64,000 bases of DNA from an uncultured Roseovarius sp. (GTDB lineage Bacteria; Pseudomonadota; Alphaproteobacteria; Rhodobacterales; Rhodobacteraceae). This document shows positions 7,377 to 16,643 of the stretch, piece after piece (position 1 is the first letter of the stretch; every line of letters starts with the position of its first letter). The stretch covers positions 868,001-932,000 of the forward strand of contig CANMOU010000001.1 of NCBI GenBank assembly GCA_947499555.1, written 5' to 3'. Below the pieces are notes generated by a model. The model was given only the letters and a program-made list of their open reading frames with translations. It was not told where the DNA came from and searched no databases. The translations under genes and the position numbers were made by a program.

Positions 7377-9827
7377 ATGGGAGCTTCTACCATGAAAACT
7401 CAAACCCGGTGCGTGGTGATCGGCGGCGGTATCGCGGGGTGTTCAACGCTCTATCACCTGACGCAGGAAGGCTGGACTGACGTGGTTCTGGTTGAGCGCA
7501 ATGAGCTGACATCGGGCACCACATGGCATTCTGCAGCGCAGGTGACGAACTTTGGCATAAACCAAACGATGGTCGGGCTGAAGACACATTCCATCAATCT
7601 TTACAAGGAATTGGCGGACGATCCTGAATATCCGATCAACTACCATCACGGCGATGGCGGCATCCGTTTGGCCAATACCGAGGCGCAGATGGAGGGCTAC
7701 AGGCATTTCGCGTCCATGGCGCGTGGGATGGATGTGCATTTCGAGGTGATCGATGCCAAGGAATGCGCCCGGCGGCATCCGCTGATTTCAACCGAAAACC
7801 TTTTGGGCGGGCTTTGGGATCCACTCGATGGTGATATTGACCCTGCGCAGCTTTGTCAGGCGCTGGCACGACGGGCGCGCAAGGCGGGGGCCGAGGTTTA
7901 CCGGAACACGCCTGTGACTGCCCTCACCCAACATGCCGATGACAGCTGGACGGTGCACACCGAGAAAGGCGATATCCGGTGCGAGGTTGTCGTCAATGCC
8001 TGCGGCTACCGGGTGAACGAGGTGGGCGCGATGATGGGGGTGCATCACCCGGTGATGTCGATGGAGCATCAATATTTCCTCACAGAACCCATTCAGGCCA
8101 TCATAGATGCCGGACACCGGATGCCGCTGCTGCGCTGCCCGATCAGCGATTACTACTGCCGTCAGGAAAAGCAGGGCCTGCTCGTCGGGTTCTATGAACA
8201 GGAGTGCAAAACTTGGGGTATGGACGGGATTGATCCGAATTTCGTCAATGCGCTTTGTCCTGATGATCTGGACCGCGTGATGGACGTGCTTGAAGGCGCG
8301 TTTGCCCGAATGCCTGCTTTGCGCGAGACGGGCATTCATACTGTGGTCAACGGCCCGATCACTTACACCATTGATGGCGCGCCGCTTGTTGGCCCTATCC
8401 CTGGCAAGCGAAATGCGTTTTGTATCATCGGCTTGCGCGCTGGTCTTGGTGAGGGCGGCGGGCATGGCTGGTTGCTGGCGCAACAGATCGTGCATGGCGA
8501 AGCCTGCTACGACACCTGGGTTCTCGACCCGCGCCGCTTTACCGGACATGGCAATGTCGAATTGACCGCGCTGAAGGCGATTGAGGATTATCAGAACGAA
8601 TTTCGCTTCCATTTCCCGCATGAGCATCGCCCCGCCGGGCGGCCCATCAAGACCACACCCTTAACGCCTATTCTGGCCGCGGAGGGGGCTGAATTTACGG
8701 TCGTAAACGGTTGGGAACGCGCAGATTTCTTCAAACCAGGACCAAACTTTCAGGAGACCCACTCATTCCGGTTCAACGAGGTTTTCGACGTGGTGGCTGA
8801 AGAGGTCAGATCGGTGCAGAGCGGCGTCGGGCTGACCGAAGTCAACGGCTTCAACCGCTTTGAGCTGACCGGCAAAGATGTGTGCAGTTTTCTCGACCGG
8901 ATGATCTGTGGTGCCGTCCCACGCAAGCCGGGGCGCGCGGGGCTGGGTTATCTGCTCAATCACCATGGCATGGTCAAATCCGAATGCACCATCGCCAATC
9001 TGCCCGCCTCTGATCGCGGACCTGAACGGGTCTGGTATGGCTCTGCCGCCGCCTCTGAGGCGCATGACATGGATTGGCTGACCAACCATCTTCGCCCGGA
9101 CGAGAATGTACAGATCCGCTCATCCACGAATGATCAGACGATCCTGGTGCTGGCTGGTCCCAAATCCCGCGACGTTCTGTCCAAGGTAAGCCGCGCGGAT
9201 TGGTCTGCGCAGGCCTTTCCCTGGCTCAGCTTGCGCGAATGCTTCATAGGAATTGCCCCCGCGACAATCTTTTCCTTAAGCTTTTCCGGAGAGTTAGCCT
9301 ACGAAATTCATGTGCCCAACAACCAGCTTTACGCGGCCTATCTGGCCCTGCGCAAAGCCGGGGAGGCGTATGGCCTGCGCCTGTTTGGCAGCCGCGCGGT
9401 AGAGTCCATGCGATTGGAGAAGGGTTTTCTGCACTGGAAATCGGATATTCTGACCGAGTTCGATCCGTTCGAAACCGGCCTGGACCGGTTTGTGCGCATG
9501 GAGAAACCTGACTTCATTGGCAAAACTGCTCTGCAGACGCGCCGCAACGACGGCCCTCGCAAATGTCTGGTTACACTAAGACTTGATAGCCGCGATGCGC
9601 CCGCACATCCCGGTGCATCCGTCATCGAAAAAGATCGCGTGATTGGCACTGTGACCTCCGGCGACTGGGGGCACAGAACCGCGATGAACCTTGCTTATGC
9701 CTTTGTAGAACCTGGGTTTTCGGCCCCTGGCACATCTTTCGAGGTGGACGTAATCGGCACCCGCGTTGCAGCAGAGGTCATCCCCGCTTCACCTTATGAT
9801 CCCGCCATGGCCCTGCCACGCAGCTAG
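7377..9827 (+). CDS. dimethylglycine/sarcosine dehydrogenase-like flavoprotein with GcvT domain
   Basis: The 816-residue protein has an N-terminal FAD-binding oxidoreductase (DAO) domain with VVIGGGIAGCS at residues 14-23, and TSGTTWHS where His51 matches the histidine that carries covalent FAD in dimethylglycine and sarcosine dehydrogenases. A middle FAO-type domain and a C-terminal aminomethyltransferase (GcvT-like) folate-binding domain from about residue 440 follow. Such enzymes oxidise N-methyl groups and hand the formaldehyde-level carbon to tetrahydrofolate. The ATG at 7377 has GGGAGG 6 bases before it. It is divergent from the MttB-family gene (163 bp between them), fitting a route glycine betaine to dimethylglycine to sarcosine. 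The exact substrate is not fixed by sequence. Confidence 0.88.
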   Translation: MGASTMKTQTRCVVIGGGIAGCSTLYHLTQEGWTDVVLVERNELTSGTTWHSAAQVTNFGINQTMVGLKTHSINLYKELADDPEYPINYHHGDGGIRLANTEAQMEGYRHFASMARGMDVHFEVIDAKECARRHPLISTENLLGGLWDPLDGDIDPAQLCQALARRARKAGAEVYRNTPVTALTQHADDSWTVHTEKGDIRCEVVVNACGYRVNEVGAMMGVHHPVMSMEHQYFLTEPIQAIIDAGHRMPLLRCPISDYYCRQEKQGLLVGFYEQECKTWGMDGIDPNFVNALCPDDLDRVMDVLEGAFARMPALRETGIHTVVNGPITYTIDGAPLVGPIPGKRNAFCIIGLRAGLGEGGGHGWLLAQQIVHGEACYDTWVLDPRRFTGHGNVELTALKAIEDYQNEFRFHFPHEHRPAGRPIKTTPLTPILAAEGAEFTVVNGWERADFFKPGPNFQETHSFRFNEVFDVVAEEVRSVQSGVGLTEVNGFNRFELTGKDVCSFLDRMICGAVPRKPGRAGLGYLLNHHGMVKSECTIANLPASDRGPERVWYGSAAASEAHDMDWLTNHLRPDENVQIRSSTNDQTILVLAGPKSRDVLSKVSRADWSAQAFPWLSLRECFIGIAPATIFSLSFSGELAYEIHVPNNQLYAAYLALRKAGEAYGLRLFGSRAVESMRLEKGFLHWKSDILTEFDPFETGLDRFVRMEKPDFIGKTALQTRRNDGPRKCLVTLRLDSRDAPAHPGASVIEKDRVIGTVTSGDWGHRTAMNLAYAFVEPGFSAPGTSFEVDVIGTRVAAEVIPASPYDPAMALPRS

Positions 9828-9913
9828 ACGCGTCAGCATCCTTGCCATTTTGCTGAATTTGTTTACCTTTTCGCGGCACACCGTGTGTTGGGTGCGGCCT
9901 TGGGGAAGGTCTG

Positions 9914-11008
9914 ATGTCGACCATCAAACAGCTCTTGATCCTGTGCGTTCTCGCCGGGCTCGCCTACGGCGGGTACGAGGGCTATCGCTCCTATCTCGCC
10001 CCTCCCGAAGAAGCAGAACGCAGCCGTCCAGACCGGCCCGTCACCATCGAGATTGCCGAGGCCGAGACACGTCGGGTTGCCGAGACGGTCGAGGCCGTCG
10101 GCACCACGCGGGCGATGCGATCCATCGAGATTGTGCCAGAATCCGATGGTCGCATTGTGGATCTGAACATCACGCCCGGCGCCAAGGTCAGCAAGGGCGA
10201 TATTCTCGTCAAGCTGGATGAGACCATTGAGCGTGCCGATCTGGCCGAGGCACGCGCCCGGCTGACAGAACAGCAACTTTCTCTGGAACGGATCGAACGC
10301 CTGATCAGCACCAGCGCCGTTAGCCAGGCATCGCTCGAAGAAGCGACGGCGCGGCTGGCCGAGGCCGAAGCAGCTCTGGAACGGGCCCGCCAAAGGCTGA
10401 CTGACCGAACGATTGCCGCCCCGTTTGACGGCGTCGTGGGCCTTTCTGAGGTGGATACAGGCGCGCGGATCGAAGCCGGCGACATGATTGCGCGGCTCGA
10501 TGATCTTACCGAGGTCGAGCTAGAGTTTTCCTTGCCGGAAACACTATTTGGGCGGGTGCGCACCGGGCTTGCGATTGTTGCGAATAGCCCTGCATTTCCG
10601 GACAAGGAATTTGAAGGGCGTATTGAAGCGGTCGACAGCCGCATTGATCCCATCGCCCGGGCTTTCCGGACACGCGCGGTGATCCCCAATCCAGAGGGCC
10701 TGCTGCCAGCCGGCATGTTCATGTCGCTTACGCTCACACTGTCCGAGACCGACGCGCTTACTGTCCCCGAGGAGGCCATCGTGTTTCGGGCCGCAGCAAC
10801 CTATGTCTTCCGCATTGACGGCGAGGAGGCGCGTCGCGTGTCAGTCACCACAGGCGCCCGCCGCGACGGCCGGGTTGCGGTGCTCTCGGGCCTGAGCGCA
10901 GGAGATGTCGTGGCAATTCGGGGGATATCGCGTCTAAGGGATGGCGTGGCCGTGGTAATCAGGGATGACGGCGACGAAAGCGCCGCAACGCAGGAGGGCG
11001 ACTCGTGA
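9914..11008 (+). CDS. RND efflux periplasmic adaptor (membrane fusion protein)
   Basis: A 364-residue HlyD/AcrA-type adaptor. An N-terminal hydrophobic helix (residues 5-22) anchors or exports it; then come the split biotinyl-lipoyl domain (IVDLNITPGAKVSKGDILVKL and TIAAPFDGVVG), an alpha-helical hairpin rich in Ala, Glu and Arg between about 100 and 165, a beta-barrel and a membrane-proximal domain. It links an inner-membrane RND pump to an outer-membrane channel. The pump gene follows with a 4-bp GTGA overlap. No TolC-type gene is present nearby, so the outer-membrane part must come from elsewhere. Confidence 0.9.
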   Translation: MSTIKQLLILCVLAGLAYGGYEGYRSYLAPPEEAERSRPDRPVTIEIAEAETRRVAETVEAVGTTRAMRSIEIVPESDGRIVDLNITPGAKVSKGDILVKLDETIERADLAEARARLTEQQLSLERIERLISTSAVSQASLEEATARLAEAEAALERARQRLTDRTIAAPFDGVVGLSEVDTGARIEAGDMIARLDDLTEVELEFSLPETLFGRVRTGLAIVANSPAFPDKEFEGRIEAVDSRIDPIARAFRTRAVIPNPEGLLPAGMFMSLTLTLSETDALTVPEEAIVFRAAATYVFRIDGEEARRVSVTTGARRDGRVAVLSGLSAGDVVAIRGISRLRDGVAVVIRDDGDESAATQEGDS

Positions 11009-14000
11009 GGTTGTCGGACGTGGCCGTGCGCCGTCCGGTGCTGGCCGCAGTTGCGAGTCTTTTGATCCTTGTCTTCGGTCTCGCGGCCCTGCAGTCCATT
11101 CCCATTCGCGAATTGCCAGATGTCGACAACGCGGTCGTGTCGGTCAACACCACCTACCAGGGCGCCGCCCCCGAGGTGATCGATTCAGACATCACCGAAA
11201 CGCTTGAAGGCGCACTGGCCACGATCAACGGCATTCGGTCGATCCGCTCCGGCTCGCGCTCCGGACGCTCGGGCATCACCATTGAGTTTGAGACCGGGCG
11301 TGATCTTGATGCTGCCGCCGCCGATGTTCGCAACGCCGTGGCGCGCGTAAGCGGCCGTCTGCCCGAGGAAGCCGAAGAACCGCGCGTGATCAAATCCGAT
11401 GCCGATGCTGACCCGGTCATGCGTCTGGCCATCACATCGGACCGCATGACAACGGCGGAAATTACCGATTACATCGACCGCTTCATTGCCGACAGGATTT
11501 CCACGGTTGAAGGCGTGTCGACCCTTCGCATCTACGGGCAACGCCCCTTTGCCGTGCGCATCTGGATTGACCGCCGCGCGTTGGCGGCCCGCAAGCTCAC
11601 CGTTGCCGATATCGAAGCCGCCCTGCGGCGCAACAATATCGAACTGCCCGCAGGCGAGGTGAAATCCGACAGCCGCCAGCTTTCGGTGCGCCTCAACAGC
11701 CGGTTGAACAGCATCGAGGATTTCCGAGATGTCGTGATCGACCGCGTGGCGGGATATCCTGTGCGCCTGCGGGACGTGGCCCGCGTGGACCCTGGTGTGT
11801 CCGATGAAACGACTGTGGTGCGCACCAATGGCAAAGATGCCGTCGGCATGGCTGTGCTGCGCCAGAGCCGGTCCAATACTCTGGCTATTTCGAATGCTGT
11901 GCGGGCCGAGATTGACGCCATCACCCCTACCCTGCCCGAGGGCATGAAAATCATCGTGGGATCCGATGACGCGCTCTTTGTCGGGGCCTCGATCCGCGAG
12001 GTGCTTATTGCACTGTCGATTTCGCTCGCGCTGGTCGTCCTGGTGATCCTTGTCTTCCTGCGATCCTTCCGCGCGACCCTGGTTCCGGCAATCGCGATCC
12101 CGATCTCTTTGGTGGGCTGTTTCATCCTGATCTCGGCCTGGGGGTTTTCGCTGAACACGCTGACGCTTCTGGCACTGCTGCTGGCCATCGGACTTGTGGT
12201 GGATGACGCCATCGTCGTGCTGGAAAACATTCAAAGGCGCATCGAACTTGGCGAAACACCCCTAGTCGCCAGCTATCGTGGCGCGCGTCAGGTCACCTTC
12301 GCCGTGATTGCCACATCGCTCACGCTGATCGCAGTGTTTGTGCCGCTCTCGTTCATGCCCGGCCAGGTCGGACGGCTTTTCATCGAGTTCGGCTGGGTTA
12401 TGGCCGGTACGGTCGCAATTTCCACCTTTGTCGCGCTGACCGCCTGCCCGGCGCTGGCCTCCAAGCTGCTCAGACAGCGCAGTGCAGGCACCGAGCGCGC
12501 GCCCGAAGACCGCACATGGCCCCAGCGGTTCTATGAGCGGCTTCTCAACCGAGCAGTGACGATGCCGCTTGTCGTGCTGGCACTCGGAGCCACTGTGACC
12601 GCTGGCGCCGCACTCTTCTACCAGGATCTCCCACGGGAACTTGCCCCACGCGAGGATCGTGGCGTCGGATTCGTGCCTCTGACAGCCCCGCAAGGCAGCA
12701 CCGTGGCACACACCGATCTAGCCGCCCGTCAGGTCGAGGAAATCCTCGAACCCATCCGCGAATCCGGTGTTGTGGAGACGGTCTTTACCTTCACCGGCTG
12801 GAACAACCGGGCCTATCGTTCATTCGTAGTGTTCCGGCTTGCGCCGTGGGAAGCCCGCGATGTGCCCGTCAGCGACGTGGTCGACCAGATCCGCAAACGC
12901 ATTGGCGAGGTCACAATTGCGCGGGGCTTCCCTGTCACGCCAGCCGGCCTTGGCTTGCGCGGCAACTCCACGCCCGTGCGCGTGGTGGTCAGCGGCGCGG
13001 ATTTCGAGAGCGTCAAGGAATGGGCGCAAAACCTTCTGGAACGCGCCAAAGAGATCGAAGGGCTTGTCGATCCGGAAATCAACTTTGAACAAAACCTGCC
13101 GCAACTTGACGTCAGTGTTGACCGCCAGCGCGCCGATGATCTTGGCATCTCGGTCGAAACCATCGCCAACACCCTGCAGACCATGCTGGCCTCGCGCGAG
13201 GTCACCGGTTTTGTCAGCCAAAGCCGGGAATATCCCGTCATTCTACAGGCCGAGGGCAACCAACGTCGCACACCATCCGATATTGCCAATATCTTCGTGC
13301 GGGCGGGCGATGGCGAAACGCTGGTACCATTGGGCGCTTTGGTGAAGCTGGAAGAAAACGCCGCTGCACCCTCGCTGCGCCGCTATGACCGCCTGCCATC
13401 TATCCAGCTTTCAGGTTCACTTGGTCCCGGGGCCAATCTTGGCACGGTCTTGTCAGCGGTCGAAGACGCCGCGGCAACAATTCTGCCGCCCGAGGCCAAG
13501 CTGAGCTATTCAGGACAATCTCGGACCTTCAAGGACACGTCGGCCGGCATAGGCCTTGTCCTGGCACTGGCCATGCTCATTGTCTTTCTTGTCCTGGCCG
13601 CTCAGTTCGAAAGTTTCGTGCATCCGGTGACCATCATGCTCACCGTGCCTGCAGGCATTGCCGGGGCCATCTACGCGATGGCCCTTGGTGGGCTCACGCT
13701 GAATGTCTACAGCCAGATCGGGATAATTCTGCTGGTCGGGCTGGTGGCCAAAAACGGCATTCTGATCGTGGAGTTTGCCAACCAGCTTCGAAGCGAGGGG
13801 CTGGAACGGCGCGAGGCTGTGATCCGCGCCTCGGTCTTGCGGCTGCGGCCTATCGTGATGACCGTGATTTCAACCGCTTTGGGCGCCATGCCGCTCGTGC
13901 TGGCCACTGGCGCGGGGGCCGAAAGCCGTCAGGCAATCGGCACGGTGATCGTTGCGGGCCTGTTGCTGGCCAGTCTTTTGATGCTGGTGGTTACGCCGGT

Positions 14001-14094
14001 TCTCTATGATTTGCTGGCACGCTTCACCAAGCCGCAAGGTGCGCTCGAAAAGCGTCTTGAAGCGGAATTGCGGGAAAAGCCGGCCGCACTCTAG
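11005..14094 (+). CDS. RND efflux pump (AcrB/MexF-like inner-membrane transporter)
   Basis: A 1029-residue RND transporter of full family length. The pattern is one N-terminal helix, a large periplasmic loop, six helices, a second loop and six helices. Helix 4 carries the proton-relay pair in LAIGLVVDDAIVVLENIQR, and the second half has GLVAKNGILIVEFANQ and a Lys in the matching helix. It starts with GTG at 11005 inside the adaptor stop codon, with AGGAGGG 7 bases upstream, so translation is coupled. Substrate unknown; lying in the methylated-amine region it may still be a general efflux system. It ends 4 bp into the convergent cupin gene. Confidence 0.92.
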   Translation: MRLSDVAVRRPVLAAVASLLILVFGLAALQSIPIRELPDVDNAVVSVNTTYQGAAPEVIDSDITETLEGALATINGIRSIRSGSRSGRSGITIEFETGRDLDAAAADVRNAVARVSGRLPEEAEEPRVIKSDADADPVMRLAITSDRMTTAEITDYIDRFIADRISTVEGVSTLRIYGQRPFAVRIWIDRRALAARKLTVADIEAALRRNNIELPAGEVKSDSRQLSVRLNSRLNSIEDFRDVVIDRVAGYPVRLRDVARVDPGVSDETTVVRTNGKDAVGMAVLRQSRSNTLAISNAVRAEIDAITPTLPEGMKIIVGSDDALFVGASIREVLIALSISLALVVLVILVFLRSFRATLVPAIAIPISLVGCFILISAWGFSLNTLTLLALLLAIGLVVDDAIVVLENIQRRIELGETPLVASYRGARQVTFAVIATSLTLIAVFVPLSFMPGQVGRLFIEFGWVMAGTVAISTFVALTACPALASKLLRQRSAGTERAPEDRTWPQRFYERLLNRAVTMPLVVLALGATVTAGAALFYQDLPRELAPREDRGVGFVPLTAPQGSTVAHTDLAARQVEEILEPIRESGVVETVFTFTGWNNRAYRSFVVFRLAPWEARDVPVSDVVDQIRKRIGEVTIARGFPVTPAGLGLRGNSTPVRVVVSGADFESVKEWAQNLLERAKEIEGLVDPEINFEQNLPQLDVSVDRQRADDLGISVETIANTLQTMLASREVTGFVSQSREYPVILQAEGNQRRTPSDIANIFVRAGDGETLVPLGALVKLEENAAAPSLRRYDRLPSIQLSGSLGPGANLGTVLSAVEDAAATILPPEAKLSYSGQSRTFKDTSAGIGLVLALAMLIVFLVLAAQFESFVHPVTIMLTVPAGIAGAIYAMALGGLTLNVYSQIGIILLVGLVAKNGILIVEFANQLRSEGLERREAVIRASVLRLRPIVMTVISTALGAMPLVLATGAGAESRQAIGTVIVAGLLLASLLMLVVTPVLYDLLARFTKPQGALEKRLEAELREKPAAL

Positions 14095-14453
14095 CCCTGT
14101 GGCGGTGATTCCTCGCCTTCCGCAAAGACCGCGATAAGGCAGCCGGTTTTGGTGGTTGACGAATGTTCCGTCCCCGGTGCGAGCCAAACCACATCGCCCG
14201 GCCGATAAACCGTGCCATCATTGTCAATAAGCTCGCCTTCAAGCATCAGGAATTCCTCGGCCCCACCATGCTGATGCGGCGTGGAGCTTGCGCCGGGTTC
14301 CATTTTGTAGATGTAAAACCCAACGTCACGCGGCAGATCGGTGTTGAGCTTGAGCATCGATGTCCCCGGCTCGTCATTCTCGTCAAAAGGCTCAAACGCC
14401 GCCGAATCCCGGATATTCGCCACGCGCCGCTCATGTGCTTCAATCGGTTTCAT
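14091..14453 (-). CDS. small cupin-domain protein
   Basis: A 120-residue single-domain cupin. Motif 1 is visible as STPHQHGGAEEFLMLEGE, with two His and a Glu suited to metal binding; motif 2 is PGDVVWLAPGTEHSS with the third His. ATG at 14453 follows AGGAGA by 7 bases. Cupins of this size include sugar isomerases, dioxygenases and metal-dependent sensors; the substrate cannot be read from sequence. It points away from the amine dehydrogenase gene, with which it shares an upstream region of 86 bp, so common regulation is possible. Confidence 0.78.
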   Translation of the reverse strand: MKPIEAHERRVANIRDSAAFEPFDENDEPGTSMLKLNTDLPRDVGFYIYKMEPGASSTPHQHGGAEEFLMLEGELIDNDGTVYRPGDVVWLAPGTEHSSTTKTGCLIAVFAEGEESPPQG

Positions 14454-14539
14454 CGACAGGTCTCCTATTGTTGTCAAAAACAAAAATAGCCTCGTCTAAG
14501 GCCTTGACGCAAAGGAAAAGCGGGCCGCAAGGTCAGCCC

Positions 14540-16639
14540 ATGACCCGTGATCCCCGCTACGATATCCTCTTCGAACCAATGAAAATCGGTCCGGTCACCG
14601 CCAAGAACAGATTCTATCAGGTGCCGCATTGCACAGGCATGGGATATCTGCGCCCGCGTATGCTTGCCGATATGCGCGCCATGAAGGCCGAGGGCGGCTG
14701 GGGCGTGATTTGTACCGAATACAACTCCATCCACCCGTCATCGGATGATCTGACACATGCTTCGGCATCGCTCTGGGATGAAAGCGATATTCGCGCCCAC
14801 GCGCTGATGACAGAGAAGGTGCATGCCCATGGTGCACTTGCCGGAGCAGAGCTTTGGTATGGGGGTGCGCGAACAGCCAACATGATGACGCGTGAAGTGG
14901 CGATGGATCTGGCAAGCCTGCCAAACGCTGCAGGCCACCCGTTCCAGACGCGCGCCATGGACAAGACCGACATTCGCAACCTGCGACATTGGCATCGCAA
15001 AGCGGCGCTCAGGGCGCGGGATGCGGGGTTTGACATCGTCTATGTCTACGCGACCCATACCTATCTTTTGTCCAATTTTCTTAGCCCCAAGAGCAACTCA
15101 CGCACCGATGAATACGGCGGCAGTCTTGAAAATCGCGTGCGCCTCGTCCGGGAATTGATCGAGGAGACAAAAGACGCTGTGGGCGATCGTTGTGGCGTGG
15201 CCGTGCGCTTTGCCGCCGACGAGGAGATTGGCGAGGATGGGGTTCCCATCCACGGAGAGCGGCGCGATATGTTCGCTCTGCTGGCCGAGTTGCCTGACTT
15301 ATGGGACATCAACATTGCCAATTATGGCGTCGAGATGGGCACGTCGCGATTCACCAAAGAGGCCGCCCTTGAGCCCTACATGGATTTCGTCAAAAGCCAG
15401 ACATCCAAGCCTGTGGTCACCGTTGGGCGCTTCACGTCGCCTGACACGATGGTCAACCAGATCAGACGACGCATAACTGACCTGATCGGTGCCGCCCGGC
15501 CCTCTATTGCGGATCCCTTCTTGCCCAGGAAGATTGAGGAAGGGAGGCTTGAGGATATCCGGGAATGTATCGGCTGCAATATTTGCTACTCGGGTGACAC
15601 GTTGGGCGTACCCATTCGCTGTACGCAAAACCCCACGATGGGCGAAGAGTGGCGCAAGGGCTGGCATCCGGAAGAGATGAACGCCAAGCGTTCTGACGCG
15701 TCTGTGTTGGTCGTCGGGGCCGGACCTGCGGGATTGGAAGCGGCCCGGGCCCTGGGCTTGAGGGGCTACAAAGTGACTTTGGCAGATGCGGGAAAGGAAC
15801 TCGGTGGCCGTCTGCCGCGAGAGGCCGCATTGCCGGGGATGAGCGAATACATCCGCGTGCGCGACTATCGCGCCCAGCAGTTTTACAAGATGACAAATGT
15901 CGAGGTTTTCCTCGAAAGCAAGCTGACCGCGCAAGATGTGCTGGAGTTTGGCGCAGATCACGTCGCGTTGGCCACCGGCGCGGACTGGCGCAAGGAAAGA
16001 TTTGACGGCCATACCTATGTAAGCGTGGCGGCAGAGGGCAGCAGCCCCGAAATCCTGACCGCAGATGACATCATGGACGGCAAGCGGCCCACTGGCCCGA
16101 CGCTCGTCTATGACGAGGACAAATACTATATGGGTGGCGTGATTGCCGAAAAGATAAAGTCGGCCGGGATCGACGTCACCCTCTGCACCCCGTCGGAAGT
16201 GGTGTCGGAGTGGGCTGGAAAGACATCGGAACGCTGGCGCATCCGTACACATTTGATGAGGCTGGGCATCGGCACGGAACTGGCGCAGGCATTGACCCTG
16301 TTTGACGGGAAGACCGCAACGCTTACATGTCAATTCACCGGCTTGGAGAAAACCCTCAAGGTGGCTTCGGTGGTGATGGTCACACAACGCGCGCCCCGGG
16401 ACAGCCTTTACAAGGACATCCTCGCTTTGGCTGGCGGTGCGCAGGAAAGCCTGCCCTTCTCGCTGACCAAGATCGGCGATTGCGACGCTCCGGCAATTAT
16501 CGCGGCCGCAACCTACGCAGGGCATCAATTCGCCCGCCAACTCGAAGAAAACATCGATATTGATGAGCCACTGAGGCATGACCGCGCGGATGTTGGTGCC
16601 GCCACGGCTGTCGAAAACACCGCCGAAGATGCGAATTAG
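14540..16639 (+). CDS. trimethylamine dehydrogenase-family iron-sulfur flavoprotein
   Basis: The 699-residue protein aligns by eye over its whole length with trimethylamine dehydrogenase: an old-yellow-enzyme barrel, then a 4Fe-4S site, then ADP- and NAD-binding-like domains. Cys31 in FYQVPHC matches the cysteine bearing covalent FMN. Cys343, 346, 349 and 361 (CIGCNIC, then RCTQN) match the cluster ligands. Of the three aromatic residues that form the amine pocket in the trimethylamine enzyme, Tyr61 (TEY) and Trp255 (DLWDI) are kept, but the third Trp is missing in CYSGDTLG, one residue shorter here. The substrate is therefore probably another methylated amine, such as dimethylamine or dimethylglycine. 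It is followed 4 bases later by a second enzyme of this superfamily. Confidence 0.87.
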   Translation: MTRDPRYDILFEPMKIGPVTAKNRFYQVPHCTGMGYLRPRMLADMRAMKAEGGWGVICTEYNSIHPSSDDLTHASASLWDESDIRAHALMTEKVHAHGALAGAELWYGGARTANMMTREVAMDLASLPNAAGHPFQTRAMDKTDIRNLRHWHRKAALRARDAGFDIVYVYATHTYLLSNFLSPKSNSRTDEYGGSLENRVRLVRELIEETKDAVGDRCGVAVRFAADEEIGEDGVPIHGERRDMFALLAELPDLWDINIANYGVEMGTSRFTKEAALEPYMDFVKSQTSKPVVTVGRFTSPDTMVNQIRRRITDLIGAARPSIADPFLPRKIEEGRLEDIRECIGCNICYSGDTLGVPIRCTQNPTMGEEWRKGWHPEEMNAKRSDASVLVVGAGPAGLEAARALGLRGYKVTLADAGKELGGRLPREAALPGMSEYIRVRDYRAQQFYKMTNVEVFLESKLTAQDVLEFGADHVALATGADWRKERFDGHTYVSVAAEGSSPEILTADDIMDGKRPTGPTLVYDEDKYYMGGVIAEKIKSAGIDVTLCTPSEVVSEWAGKTSERWRIRTHLMRLGIGTELAQALTLFDGKTATLTCQFTGLEKTLKVASVVMVTQRAPRDSLYKDILALAGGAQESLPFSLTKIGDCDAPAIIAAATYAGHQFARQLEENIDIDEPLRHDRADVGAATAVENTAEDAN

Positions 16640-16643
16640 ACCG

